From positions 1-64,000 of the forward strand of contig CANCQK010000008.1 of assembly GCA_947380295.1 (NCBI GenBank): a DNA stretch of 64,000 bases, in the 5' to 3' direction. This DNA comes from Bdellovibrionales bacterium (GTDB taxonomy: Bacteria > Bdellovibrionota > UBA1018). Shown here piece by piece: positions 14,048 to 22,055 of this stretch. Below the pieces are notes generated by a model. The model was not told the origin of the DNA, did no database searches, and saw only the letters and a program-made list of their open reading frames with translations. Made by a program: the position numbers and the translations under genes. Within the stretch, counting starts at the first letter, position 1, and each line of letters begins with the position of its first letter.

Positions 14048-15910
14048 ATGGAAAGCGACCCATCAGCCGAAAAAAAAGTGGATTCTTGCGATAGGCGCCT
14101 TCATCACCCCTGGCGCCTCAAATTCTTTTTCCTCATTTCTCTATTGCTTTTCACCTCCACCACTTACGGTGCTCCCGTGGGCCCTTTGACCCCTGCTGAG
14201 GTCAAAATGGATGCTTTTCGAGCCGAAACCTTTGAGATTGACCCCCGATTCGAGCCTAGAGACTCTCTGTACCAGCTTGACACTCCCACTTGTTTTGGCC
14301 ACTCAGCGACTTTTAATCTCCAGTATCTGATCAACTCCCAATCCGGCGGCGCTTCTACCTCTCTTTCTACTGACGAAACGTCCTCAGCTGAGCAAACACC
14401 AGTGAATCTTTCAGTGATCGACGTCATAGCCCGAGGCTCCGACCTCGAATTTCCCGATCAGGGAACCCCATCCACCCTTCTGCATCGACTCAAAGGCCAA
14501 ACCCTATGGCAAGAACGTGATCTCGAAATCGATGAGATCTGGAAATTCAAAACAGCGTTTCTAAATGAAAAACCAGCCAATACTAAAAAAATCAAATCAA
14601 AAAAATATATCGCTCGGCTCATTGAAGGCACTCTGCCCGCTTCCCTCAAAAGCTCCTTTCCCGAATGGAAAACACACCTCAAAGTATTTTTAAACTCTCC
14701 GGAGGCTCAGCTTCAGGATCTGAGTCATTTTTACAGAATTCCGTATCTTTATCTCAACTCTCTCGTTAAAGCTGAAACCATCACCCTGCCCCATTACAAT
14801 CTCCACGTGTTCGACACCTCTTCAGATGATCTGATCCATCTCTCGCAAGACATCCCTCAAAATGACGGTCTCACCCCTCATCAAAAGCAAAACGAATCGG
14901 GTTCTCCCGTAAGCCTATCTCTGAAAACATCAGACCTTGAATCCCGAGAAGAAACTCTGATTCCAGCGGTTCATAAGTGGTTTCAATCTCGCCAAAATCA
15001 CGCGGTCCCACTTACCTTCTCGTTCTGCACTTCGGAACATACCACCTCACCGGAATGTGGTGAGCTTCATGCAGCCAACCTCGTCGGTAGCAGCAAGGAA
15101 TGCGACGGTGACGGTAGATGTTCATATTTCTGGCGAATTCGAAACAGCACCGTTTCGTCTGAAGAAGGCTGGTTTCAAGCAAAACCCCTTGCAAAGGCGA
15201 CTCTGAAAAGAAAAACGGAAATGAGTTACCTCGTTCCCTGTTCCGATCTACCCTCTCAGACCATGGAGACCTGTTCCTCAGGTATTCTTGGCTTTACCTT
15301 GGCTCACTCTCCCCTCCCGCCTTTCTTTGCCTCAAATCCGTTGCACAACCTTGCACATGCAGGAGATGCAACTGCCTTCCTTGAACAGGTCGATCAACTT
15401 AAAGCTCTGGGAACACTTGAAAACGAACTTGCCAAGACCTCAGACTTTGAAAAATCCCTCACACACCGTGCCGTCGAGGGCCAGTCAAAAGAGATTCTCA
15501 GGTGGCTTAAAACTCACGCCCCCGACGTGTTAAAGAAATCTTCTTCAATCATTGGAAATTCAGCTCATTATGCGGTGTTTCGAAACCAACCAGACACGAT
15601 ACGTGCTCTTTTTGAGCATGAACCTGCGCTATTCTTGACTTCAGATCGTCACGGTTTATTTCCATCGGATTACGCGGCAATTCAGGGTAATCTAGAAGCA
15701 CTCATCGAGCTTCATTCTTTAGATCCGAAACTCCTGTCCACCCGAAATGGACGAGGAGCATCCCCTCTAGAAACTCTTCGGCAAGATCACCCGGAAATCT
15801 ACAGCGACTTCAAAAAAAGAGCCCAAAAAGTCTTGGGAGCTTCTAGAATTACTCAATTGTCTCAAAATTTTTTCGATTTTTTTCGCTTTCTTGGGTGGCG
15901 AAGAAATTAA
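14048..15910 (+). CDS. Exported papain-like cysteine peptidase with C-terminal ankyrin repeats (module A)
   Basis: A 620-residue protein with ggagg upstream and a hydrophobic export signal at about residues 24-41. Cys82 lies in TPTCFGHSATFNLQYL. His341 lies in ELHAANLVG. Asn366 lies in FWRIRNS, followed by EEGWF. This is the Cys/His/Asn order and local sequence of papain-family (C1) peptidases (H-A-x-x-x-V-G and W-x-x-x-N-S). The catalytic Cys comes only about 40 residues after the signal, so there is no room for a normal C1 propeptide. From about residue 430 to 590, units such as HNLAHAGD, SAHYAVFRNQPDTI and GLFPSDYAAIQGNLEAL look like ankyrin repeats. A paralogue lies at 55979-57619. Substrate unknown; it is likely secreted or periplasmic. 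Confidence 0.78.
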   Translation: MESDPSAEKKVDSCDRRLHHPWRLKFFFLISLLLFTSTTYGAPVGPLTPAEVKMDAFRAETFEIDPRFEPRDSLYQLDTPTCFGHSATFNLQYLINSQSGGASTSLSTDETSSAEQTPVNLSVIDVIARGSDLEFPDQGTPSTLLHRLKGQTLWQERDLEIDEIWKFKTAFLNEKPANTKKIKSKKYIARLIEGTLPASLKSSFPEWKTHLKVFLNSPEAQLQDLSHFYRIPYLYLNSLVKAETITLPHYNLHVFDTSSDDLIHLSQDIPQNDGLTPHQKQNESGSPVSLSLKTSDLESREETLIPAVHKWFQSRQNHAVPLTFSFCTSEHTTSPECGELHAANLVGSSKECDGDGRCSYFWRIRNSTVSSEEGWFQAKPLAKATLKRKTEMSYLVPCSDLPSQTMETCSSGILGFTLAHSPLPPFFASNPLHNLAHAGDATAFLEQVDQLKALGTLENELAKTSDFEKSLTHRAVEGQSKEILRWLKTHAPDVLKKSSSIIGNSAHYAVFRNQPDTIRALFEHEPALFLTSDRHGLFPSDYAAIQGNLEALIELHSLDPKLLSTRNGRGASPLETLRQDHPEIYSDFKKRAQKVLGASRITQLSQNFFDFFRFLGWRRN

Positions 15911-15945
15911 GTAACCAACCGAAAGCAGGAAGTAGAGAAAGGCAA

Positions 15946-16065
15946 GTGATGGGGCATCCTGCGGAGCTAGAGTCAGGAAAAATCAACTCGACACCTCGTT
16001 CAGTTTCTTCGAGCCGCCTTCCCTCAGCGATCCTAGGAAAACGATTTTACAATCCACCGATCCGC
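15946..16065 (+). repeat. 120-bp direct repeat, right copy (rarA 3' end remnant)
   Basis: An untranslated copy of the rarA 3' end (12725-12844), 92% identical, located between the stop of the papain-ankyrin gene and the convergent MNT gene. It could be the original rarA end or an att-like scar. Confidence 0.93.
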
Positions 16066-16072
16066 TAGGTAT

Positions 16073-16381
16073 TTATGGAGCGGGTGTTTGAATCGGTTCG
16101 TAGTTGTTTTTGATCGTTTTCTGAAAGGACTCTGAGAGTTGACACCATTGAACTAGATCGACTTTAAAGGAAAGATTGGACTCCGAGAATTCATCTCGAA
16201 GTTGAGCAAGGAGAGCGAAGTCGAGAGGTGAGTCGTTGATGACTACTAGGTCTAAGTCAGAATGGAGTTTGACCTGCCCGTGGACTCGTGAGCCAAAAGC
16301 CCAGACTTCGTAGCGTGGAACCCATCTTGCTAAGATTTTCTGCACAAAGCTTAGGTGATCGGGGTGGATTTGAACTGGCAT
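16073..16381 (-). CDS. MNT-type nucleotidyltransferase (module 4)
   Basis: A 102-residue minimal nucleotidyltransferase: FGSRVHGQVKLHSDLDLVVI carries the G-S and D-x-D motifs, and FKVDLVQW gives the third acidic position. Its ATG follows the stop of the upstream HEPN gene directly (TAGATG), so the pair is translationally coupled. The HI0073/HI0074-type pairing is known: the nucleotidyltransferase acts with a helical substrate-binding/HEPN subunit. It is likely the antitoxin. Confidence 0.87.
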   Translation of the reverse strand: MPVQIHPDHLSFVQKILARWVPRYEVWAFGSRVHGQVKLHSDLDLVVINDSPLDFALLAQLRDEFSESNLSFKVDLVQWCQLSESFQKTIKNNYEPIQTPAP

Positions 16382-16780
16382 CTAGTTTCTTTTTTTGAGT
16401 TCTTCTAGCAATTTTTTGACATCAGGTAGAAATTTGAGGGCCACTGCATGCACTTCTTTTGCACTTTTTTCGTTATAGGTATGCGAGGTTGTGTTTCTTG
16501 CTTCACGGTAGGCAAACCACGGCTCTACTTTTGCAATTAATCCTCTTTCAAAACCTTCCCGAATCAATTCTTTGTAGGAAAGTTGGTCAATGGCTTCTTT
16601 GCTGGGAGCATCTTTCTCAATTTGTCTCTTGAGCATTTTCCAAGCTAGCTCGTAGGTGTATTCAAATCTTTGGATAACGGCATCTCTAAGTTCCTCGTCC
16701 TGCTTGTGTTTTTCGGAACGAGTCGTCGCGCGCTCAAGACTGGAGGTGGCTAGTTCTAATGATTCCAAATTTAGTTTCAC
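16382..16780 (-). CDS. HEPN / nucleotidyltransferase substrate-binding protein with R-x4-H (module 4)
   Basis: An HI0074-like helical protein: FEYTYELAWKMLKRQI and EARNTTSHTYNE are typical, and RNTTSH gives the R-x4-H active-site motif. I prefer the GTG at 16780, seven bases after aaggag. A TTG at 16786 would add two residues, but its Shine-Dalgarno spacing is poorer. The gene follows the prolyl oligopeptidase stop by only 18 bases on the same strand, so the module may be read from that promoter. It is the toxin-like member of the pair. Confidence 0.85.
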   Translation of the reverse strand: MKLNLESLELATSSLERATTRSEKHKQDEELRDAVIQRFEYTYELAWKMLKRQIEKDAPSKEAIDQLSYKELIREGFERGLIAKVEPWFAYREARNTTSHTYNEKSAKEVHAVALKFLPDVKKLLEELKKRN

Positions 16781-16798
16781 GGGCAAACTCCTTCTCCG

Positions 16799-18892
16799 TT
16801 AAAATAATTGCTGGAAAAGAAAGGTAAACTCAACTGAGTTGAGAAGAATCTTTTCTTCTAGGTCTGCAGCTCCGCCGTGCCCACCATTGATATTCTCAAA
16901 GTATTCAAAGGGATGGCCGTATTCCGCCATTTTTGCGGCCATTTTGCGTGCGTGACCGGGGTGAACGCGGTCATCGCGGGTTGAGGTAGCAAATAAGACT
17001 GTAGGGTAGTGACCTTCTTTTTTGAGATTTTGGTAGGGAGAGTATTTCTCGATGGGTGCTCTTTCTGTTGGATCATCAGGATTGCCGTATTCGCCCATCC
17101 AGCTCGCGCCAGCAAGGAGGTGGTGGTAGCGAAGCATATCCAGGAGTGGGACCTGGCAGACCACAGCTTGAAATAGGTCGGGGCGTTGGACATAGGTTGC
17201 GCCCACTAAAAGACCTCCGTTGCTGCCTCCCATGATGGCGAGTCGGCGAGGCGAGGTGATTCCAGTTTGAATCAGATTCTCAGCCGTTGCGATAAAATCA
17301 TCAAAGGCGGTTTGACGTTTTTCCTTCAGTGCTGCTTGATGCCAAGCGGGGCCAAATTCCCCGCCGCCGCGGATGTTGGCAATCGCGACGATCCCCCCTT
17401 TTTCGAGCCAGACCTTGCCCCAGGTGCTGAGGTAAAACGGTGTTTCGGAAATCTCAAACCCGCCGTAGCCATAGAGGAGAGTCGGGTGAGAGCCGTCGCA
17501 AGGGATTCCTTTTTTGTGGATCAAAAAGTAGGGAATTTGGGTCCCGTCTCTGCTCGTGGCTTCCTTTTGCGTGATTTCAAGCTCAGATGAGTCGAATCGG
17601 CGGGGTGCCTGTTTGAGGATTTCTGGCTGTGCAGTGGGTGAGATTGAGTTAAATTTGACGGAATAGAGAGTGGTGGGAGTGACAAAGTCCTCGAACGTCA
17701 GCCAAATTGAGTCACTCTGGTGGTCGGTAGAAGTGATCCCGATGATCCCATTTTCGGGCAAGTTCAGCGGAGTGAGCTGCCACTCTGAGGCGTTACGAGT
17801 GCCTCGCAAGACTTTGCCTCGCACGTTTTCCAGGAGCGTGATGTAGAGAGCATCCCGGGTCCAGCTCACAGATTGAATGGACATCTTTGAATTGGGTTCC
17901 AAAATGATTTCTGCTTTGGATGGGTCGTCGCCCATGGCAAGCGAAACCAAGGAACCGTGGGGAAGAGTGCGGCCCCCGACGGTCCAGTTTTCGCGGAGGA
18001 TCGCTAGAGCCTGGCCGTGGAAAAAGCCTTTGAATTGGGCGCTATGGGGGAACGGTAGTTTTTGAAGACCAGAAGTAGGGCTCCAGCGCCAAACCTCACT
18101 TTCGAAGAAACTCAGGTTTCGGGAAACGGCGATCCAAGGCGTTTCCGCCTCGAGATCGGTGCTGATCCCGAGGCCTACGTCAGTCGTACTCCCGCGATAA
18201 ATCTCTTGCGCGTCAGCGAGGGCTTGTCCCCGTTTCCAAGCTTTGAGAACTGAGGGGTAGCCGGAATTTGTGAGAGTGCCGGGACCAAAGTCGGTGGCGA
18301 CGAGAAGCGTGTTCTCGTCTGCCCAGGCGACGTCAGACTTGGCTTCCGGAATTTCGAAGCCTGCCGGTACAAAGCCTTTGGTTTTGATGTCAAATTCGCG
18401 GATCACCGAGGCGTCCTGTCCACCGGGTGAAAGTGTGATCAGGCAGCGCTCGTAAGCGGGAGGCAGGCATTGAGCGCCCTTGTAAACCCAGTTTTTTCCT
18501 TCATGCGAGTTGAGAGCATCCATGTCTAATAGGATCTCCCAGGTTGGAGATTCTTTTTTGTACTCTTCAACTGGTGTTCTACGCCAAATTCCTCGAACGT
18601 GGTCTTGATCTTGCCAAAAGTCATAAACAAATCCAGAGCGATATCTGCCAAAAGGCACTCGGTCCTTGGCAAGGATGACTTTGCGCATTTCGCTTTCGAC
18701 GATGGGATACCGAGAGTCTGATTGAATCCGATGTAGGGATTTTTCATTTTGGCTTTTCACCCATTCCAGGGCTTTCGGAGAATCGATCTCTTCGAGCCAG
18801 AGGTAAGGGTCATCGGTGTTTGCTCCGGCCGACGGACAGACGGTTGTGGCTAGGGCGGATGCGAGGAATAGTGAAGAATTGAATAATTTCAT
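16799..18892 (-). CDS. Exported prolyl oligopeptidase (S9A)
   Basis: A 697-residue serine peptidase with a signal peptide (LFNSSLFLASALATTVC). The N-terminal beta-propeller begins DDPYLWLEEIDSPKALEWV, as in the family. The C-terminal hydrolase domain shows Ser557 in MGGSNGGLLVG, Asp641 in TRDDRVHP and His672 in NGGHGG, close to the positions in the porcine enzyme. It would cleave short peptides after proline in the periplasm. The full length and the intact triad indicate an active enzyme. It is monocistronic or leads the HEPN/MNT module 4. Confidence 0.95.
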   Translation of the reverse strand: MKLFNSSLFLASALATTVCPSAGANTDDPYLWLEEIDSPKALEWVKSQNEKSLHRIQSDSRYPIVESEMRKVILAKDRVPFGRYRSGFVYDFWQDQDHVRGIWRRTPVEEYKKESPTWEILLDMDALNSHEGKNWVYKGAQCLPPAYERCLITLSPGGQDASVIREFDIKTKGFVPAGFEIPEAKSDVAWADENTLLVATDFGPGTLTNSGYPSVLKAWKRGQALADAQEIYRGSTTDVGLGISTDLEAETPWIAVSRNLSFFESEVWRWSPTSGLQKLPFPHSAQFKGFFHGQALAILRENWTVGGRTLPHGSLVSLAMGDDPSKAEIILEPNSKMSIQSVSWTRDALYITLLENVRGKVLRGTRNASEWQLTPLNLPENGIIGITSTDHQSDSIWLTFEDFVTPTTLYSVKFNSISPTAQPEILKQAPRRFDSSELEITQKEATSRDGTQIPYFLIHKKGIPCDGSHPTLLYGYGGFEISETPFYLSTWGKVWLEKGGIVAIANIRGGGEFGPAWHQAALKEKRQTAFDDFIATAENLIQTGITSPRRLAIMGGSNGGLLVGATYVQRPDLFQAVVCQVPLLDMLRYHHLLAGASWMGEYGNPDDPTERAPIEKYSPYQNLKKEGHYPTVLFATSTRDDRVHPGHARKMAAKMAEYGHPFEYFENINGGHGGAADLEEKILLNSVEFTFLFQQLF

Positions 18893-19094
18893 CGGAATCT
18901 CCTGCGTTCAGTTCTCTGGCTATCTGAGTCACCTGCTTTCCACAAGCCCTTTTTAGGGCATGGTTTATTAACCTGGAGTCGGTGGGAGGGTTTCTTCTAT
19001 CAATCGAAAAGCTTAAGAACCCGCGACGCTCCTGCTTAGGGAGAGTGAATTCGGTGCTGGATTTGTTGAAAAAATCCCGATAAGATCTCGATAC

Positions 19095-20639
19095 ATGAAT
19101 TCAAATGACTCTCATTCGTCCCAAACGCCCTCTTCCCAAGAAACCCCTACGGTACAGCCGACGTCAGAAGGAGTTGCACCCGAGACTCCAGCAACCTGGG
19201 AATCCCTAGGGCTCTCTCCAGAGACCCTTGAATGGGTTTTAAAAGCCGGTTTTAAGGCCCCTACGCCGATTCAGGCTGCCTCGATCCCTCTTGCATTGAA
19301 GGGACAGGACTTGATTGCCTCTGCCCAGACGGGCACCGGCAAAACAGCCAGTTTCGTTTTGCCTATGGTTGAGCGTTTGGCCGGAAAGCAGGGAACTTTG
19401 GGTCTCATTTTAGCTCCCACCCGTGAAATTGCCCAGCAAACTCAAGCCACTTTAGAGCTTTTGGGCCACCCCCGAGGTGTCCGGTCGATCGTTCTCATTG
19501 GTGGGATCGATATGAAAATTGACGAACAGGCCTTGGCTACTTACCCCCAGGTTTTGGTCGCGACACCCGGTCGACTTTGCGACCATTTGGATCGAGGTAG
19601 AATCTGGCTCGATTTCCTGCAGTGGGTGATCCTGGATGAAGCAGACCGAATGTTGGACATGGGGTTTGCTGATCAGCTTGCTCGGGTGATGAATGACGTG
19701 CCGGCGTCGGCTCAGCGCTTGGTTTTCTCAGCGACGATTCCGCCTCAAGTGCAGAAGCTCGCCCAAAAGATTTTGAAGGACCCAAAGCGTGTTAGTATTG
19801 GGCACGCGATGTCGGCTGCAAAGACAGTTGAGCAGCGAGTGATTTGGATGAGCGAAGAGTCCAAAAGTCGTCAACTCAGAAAGATGCTCGATGAGGAGCC
19901 TGGAAGCCTGATTGTTTTTACTCGCTCGAAAGATGGTGCGAGTCGGTTGTGGCGATCCCTTCATAGTCGCGGCATGAGCGATGTGACGGTGATTCATTCC
20001 GACCGTCGCCAGTCGGATCGCGAACAAGCTCTCGTGGATTTTAAAGAAGGAAAATGCCGCGTGCTCATTGCTACGGACGTGGCAGGACGTGGGATTCACG
20101 TCGACGACGTGGCGCACGTGATTAACTATGATCTTCCCCGAGAGGCGGAGGATTATATTCATCGAATCGGCAGAACGGGGCGTATTGGCGCTACCGGTAA
20201 GGCAACCAGTTTTGCCACCCCGAGAGATCGGGCGCTTTTCGGCGAAATTCAAAAAATTGTCGGCGCAAAGATTGAAGAAATCTACCTCGATGGTCAACAA
20301 GAGCGTCAACCAGCAGGGAAGTCAGGTCCGAAACCCGTTGTCGGACACTCTCGTGGACGACGCCCTGAGGGACGTTCTCCAGTGCGGGCTTCCAGTGTGC
20401 GACCTCAAGAAGTGCGACCTCAAGAAGTGCGACCTCAAGAAGTGCGCCCTCAGGAAGTGCGACCTCAGGAAGTGCGACCTCAAGAAGTACGACCTCAAGA
20501 AGTACGACGGAAAGAAGCGTCGTCTGCAGATCAACCATCGAGGCAGCAGAGCGGTCGCGGTCGACGACGACCAGGCTCCAGTTCAGGTTCCCAGGGTGGA
20601 AGTGTTCCGCCTCAGAGGAGTCACTTCCCCGTCGATTGA
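19095..20639 (+). CDS. DEAD-box ATP-dependent RNA helicase with repetitive tail
   Basis: A 514-residue helicase. The Q motif region is GFKAPTPIQAASIPLALKG, followed by AQTGTGKT (Walker A), PTREIAQQ, ATPGRL, DEAD, SAT, IATDVAGRGIHVDD and HRIGRTGR. It unwinds RNA duplexes during ribosome assembly or mRNA turnover (RhlE-like). From about residue 400 the tail is basic and disordered and contains seven VRPQE units plus a degenerate eighth (VRRKE). The 3' end overlaps the convergent 20583-21167 gene by 57 bases. Confidence 0.95.
   Translation: MNSNDSHSSQTPSSQETPTVQPTSEGVAPETPATWESLGLSPETLEWVLKAGFKAPTPIQAASIPLALKGQDLIASAQTGTGKTASFVLPMVERLAGKQGTLGLILAPTREIAQQTQATLELLGHPRGVRSIVLIGGIDMKIDEQALATYPQVLVATPGRLCDHLDRGRIWLDFLQWVILDEADRMLDMGFADQLARVMNDVPASAQRLVFSATIPPQVQKLAQKILKDPKRVSIGHAMSAAKTVEQRVIWMSEESKSRQLRKMLDEEPGSLIVFTRSKDGASRLWRSLHSRGMSDVTVIHSDRRQSDREQALVDFKEGKCRVLIATDVAGRGIHVDDVAHVINYDLPREAEDYIHRIGRTGRIGATGKATSFATPRDRALFGEIQKIVGAKIEEIYLDGQQERQPAGKSGPKPVVGHSRGRRPEGRSPVRASSVRPQEVRPQEVRPQEVRPQEVRPQEVRPQEVRPQEVRRKEASSADQPSRQQSGRGRRRPGSSSGSQGGSVPPQRSHFPVD
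20397..20516 (+). repeat. 15-bp tandem repeat (8 units) encoding VRPQE
   Basis: Eight units of gtgcgacctcaagaa, with a few substitutions in later copies (gcc, caggaa, gta). Because the unit is 15 bases, the other frames are also open here and produce spurious Lys/Cys- or Leu/Val-rich frames. Confidence 0.92.
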
Positions 20640-21167
20640 CCGGTAGAGGTGCGCAATCTCGTGCGGTAGAAACTCGCGATTGAGAAAAGGGAATTGAACC
20701 TCCCAGGTTTTGCAGTAAGCGCGATATTCAGGGTGGAGTAGTTTGAGTTGCTCCAGGAAGTGATGCTGGGCATGAAATGCTCGGCACTCGGCGGCAAATA
20801 AGACTTCTCGCTGAAGAGAGGGTCTTAGATAGTTTCTTGCAGCTTTCCAGAGTGAATCGTCTAGGCTGTGAATCATCTCATGAAAAAGAAATGGCACTAA
20901 AACTCCCAACGGTCCTGAGGTGTCCAGGTAAACAGTTCCATTTTTTCCGTCGGTAATGAAGGCGGCACCCAACGGTGCGGGTTGAGATTTTTCTTCGCTC
21001 AGTGCTTGGAGTTTGAGATGAATGGATCTTGGATAGGGCTCGATGCGAACTTGGTTTGCGGCGATCTGCTGTCGGAACTGGTTTAGGACTTCTCGACCGA
21101 TCTGAGTTTTCACAATCCAAGCTAAAATCTGTTCCCAAGATTGCGCTGGGTTTGAAAACGATTTCAT
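20583..21167 (-). CDS. Putative zinc metallopeptidase-like protein (HExxH)
   Basis: A 194-residue protein without a signal peptide. HEMIHSLDD gives an HExxH metal-binding motif and a following acidic residue, and AAECRAFHAQHHF downstream may supply the third ligand (Glu). The region before it (GTVYLDTSGPLGVLVPFLF) resembles the strand-helix entry to a zincin active site. No specific family is recognised. Its 3' end overlaps the helicase gene tail-to-tail, so the two mRNAs are antisense over 57 bases. ATG at 21167. Confidence 0.7.
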   Translation of the reverse strand: MKSFSNPAQSWEQILAWIVKTQIGREVLNQFRQQIAANQVRIEPYPRSIHLKLQALSEEKSQPAPLGAAFITDGKNGTVYLDTSGPLGVLVPFLFHEMIHSLDDSLWKAARNYLRPSLQREVLFAAECRAFHAQHHFLEQLKLLHPEYRAYCKTWEVQFPFLNREFLPHEIAHLYRSIDGEVTPLRRNTSTLGT

Positions 21168-21260
21168 TTCTTAAGAATCGGATGTTTGGCGGGTATGCTT
21201 GAGAGGACCTGTTGGGAAAATTTTACATGAGCAGGACATATTGCCGAAATGATTGATAGA

Positions 21261-21300
21261 ATGAGTCAGGTTAGATGATTTAAACAGAAAGCTGACTCAT
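21261..21300. repeat. Perfect inverted repeat atgagtcag / ctgactcat
   Basis: Nine-base arms at 21261-21269 and 21292-21300 are separated by 22 bases. A third copy of atgagtcag occurs at 21359-21367. They lie in the 313-base gap between the 20583-21167 gene and the RRM gene. Possible protein-binding site or structured leader; function unknown. Confidence 0.6.
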
Positions 21301-21376
21301 TTCAAATCCTTAGCTAGGCTGTTGATATCTAACGTCAATAAACTAGGGGGATATGAAAATGAGTCAGATGAGGAAC

Positions 21377-21431
21377 AAAAAAAAAGCCCGGTTTAGCAGA
21401 GCCAAACCGGGCTAATTGATTTTTTTTGAGT
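21377..21431 (-). terminator. Bidirectional rho-independent terminator of the RRM gene
   Basis: The stem agcccggttt (21385-21394) pairs with aaaccgggct (21404-21413) around a 9-base loop. On the minus strand the stem is followed by a run of nine T (A run at 21377-21385), ending the RRM gene. On the plus strand attgattttttttg follows, so it can work both ways. Confidence 0.9.
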
Positions 21432-21480
21432 CCAGCTTGAGTTAATTTCTCAACTCAAAAGCTTGGAAATCAACCAAATC

Positions 21481-21846
21481 TTAGTAACGGCCGCGGCCGC
21501 CACCGAAGCCACCGCCGGAGCGGCTGCCGCGATCACGGTTTCCACCGCCACTGCCGCCGCCGAAGCCGCCGCCTGAGCGTCCGCCGCCTTCGCGAGGAAC
21601 CATAGGACGAGCTTCGTTTACGGTCATAGGACGGCCGTCGTAGTCAGCACCGTTGAACTTGCTGATTGCATCAGCAGCTTCAGCATCGGTGGACATTTCG
21701 ACGAATCCAAAACCCTTGCTACGGCCAGAATCGCGATCAACAATGATCTTTGCGGATTCGACCTTGCCGCATTGCGAAAAGGTGTCAACTAAGACTTGAT
21801 CGGTTGCAGAAAATGGCAAATTACCAACATATAGTTTTTTACCCAT
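21481..21846 (-). CDS. Glycine-rich RNA-binding protein with one RRM domain
   Basis: The ATG at 21846 is preceded by aggaggttat, a strong ribosome binding site; the upstream in-frame extension to 21921 is not needed. The 121-residue protein has a complete RRM: KKLYVGNLPF is RNP2 and SKGFGFVEM is RNP1. After residue about 80 comes an Arg/Gly/Ser-rich tail (SGGGFGGGSGGG). Such proteins bind single-stranded RNA and are often cold-induced. A strong terminator follows directly. Confidence 0.95.
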   Translation of the reverse strand: MGKKLYVGNLPFSATDQVLVDTFSQCGKVESAKIIVDRDSGRSKGFGFVEMSTDAEAADAISKFNGADYDGRPMTVNEARPMVPREGGGRSGGGFGGGSGGGNRDRGSRSGGGFGGGRGRY

Positions 21847-22055
21847 ATAACCTCCTATAAGGCTGGGGGCCGCTGAAGAGGATATGGGCAACACGCCCGC
21901 AGACTCTGACGCGACTAACATTACAGAATTACTGTAGCAGATTCGGAGCTATTAGTGAATCAGAAACACCTCATGATGTTAACTTCCGTTCATTTCAAGG
22001 GGTAATTCGGCGAATTAAGTTGATTTAACAGGGTGTTTTCAAGAACATCACCCCT

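Noticed and set aside
15960-16068. Coding remnant of a second rarA
   Set aside because: Only the last 120 bases are present with sharp borders, so a repeat or attachment-site explanation is preferred to a decayed full gene, though not excluded.
20397-20516. CRISPR-like array
   Set aside because: Repeats are directly adjacent 15-base units without spacers and are coding.
20128-20646. 172-codon plus frame with DLKKC repeats
   Set aside because: It is the alternative frame of the helicase; the 15-base repeat keeps all frames open. The helicase motifs fix the true frame.
21353-21412. 19-codon plus-strand gene before the RRM gene
   Set aside because: Most of it lies inside the terminator stem; kept only as an observation.
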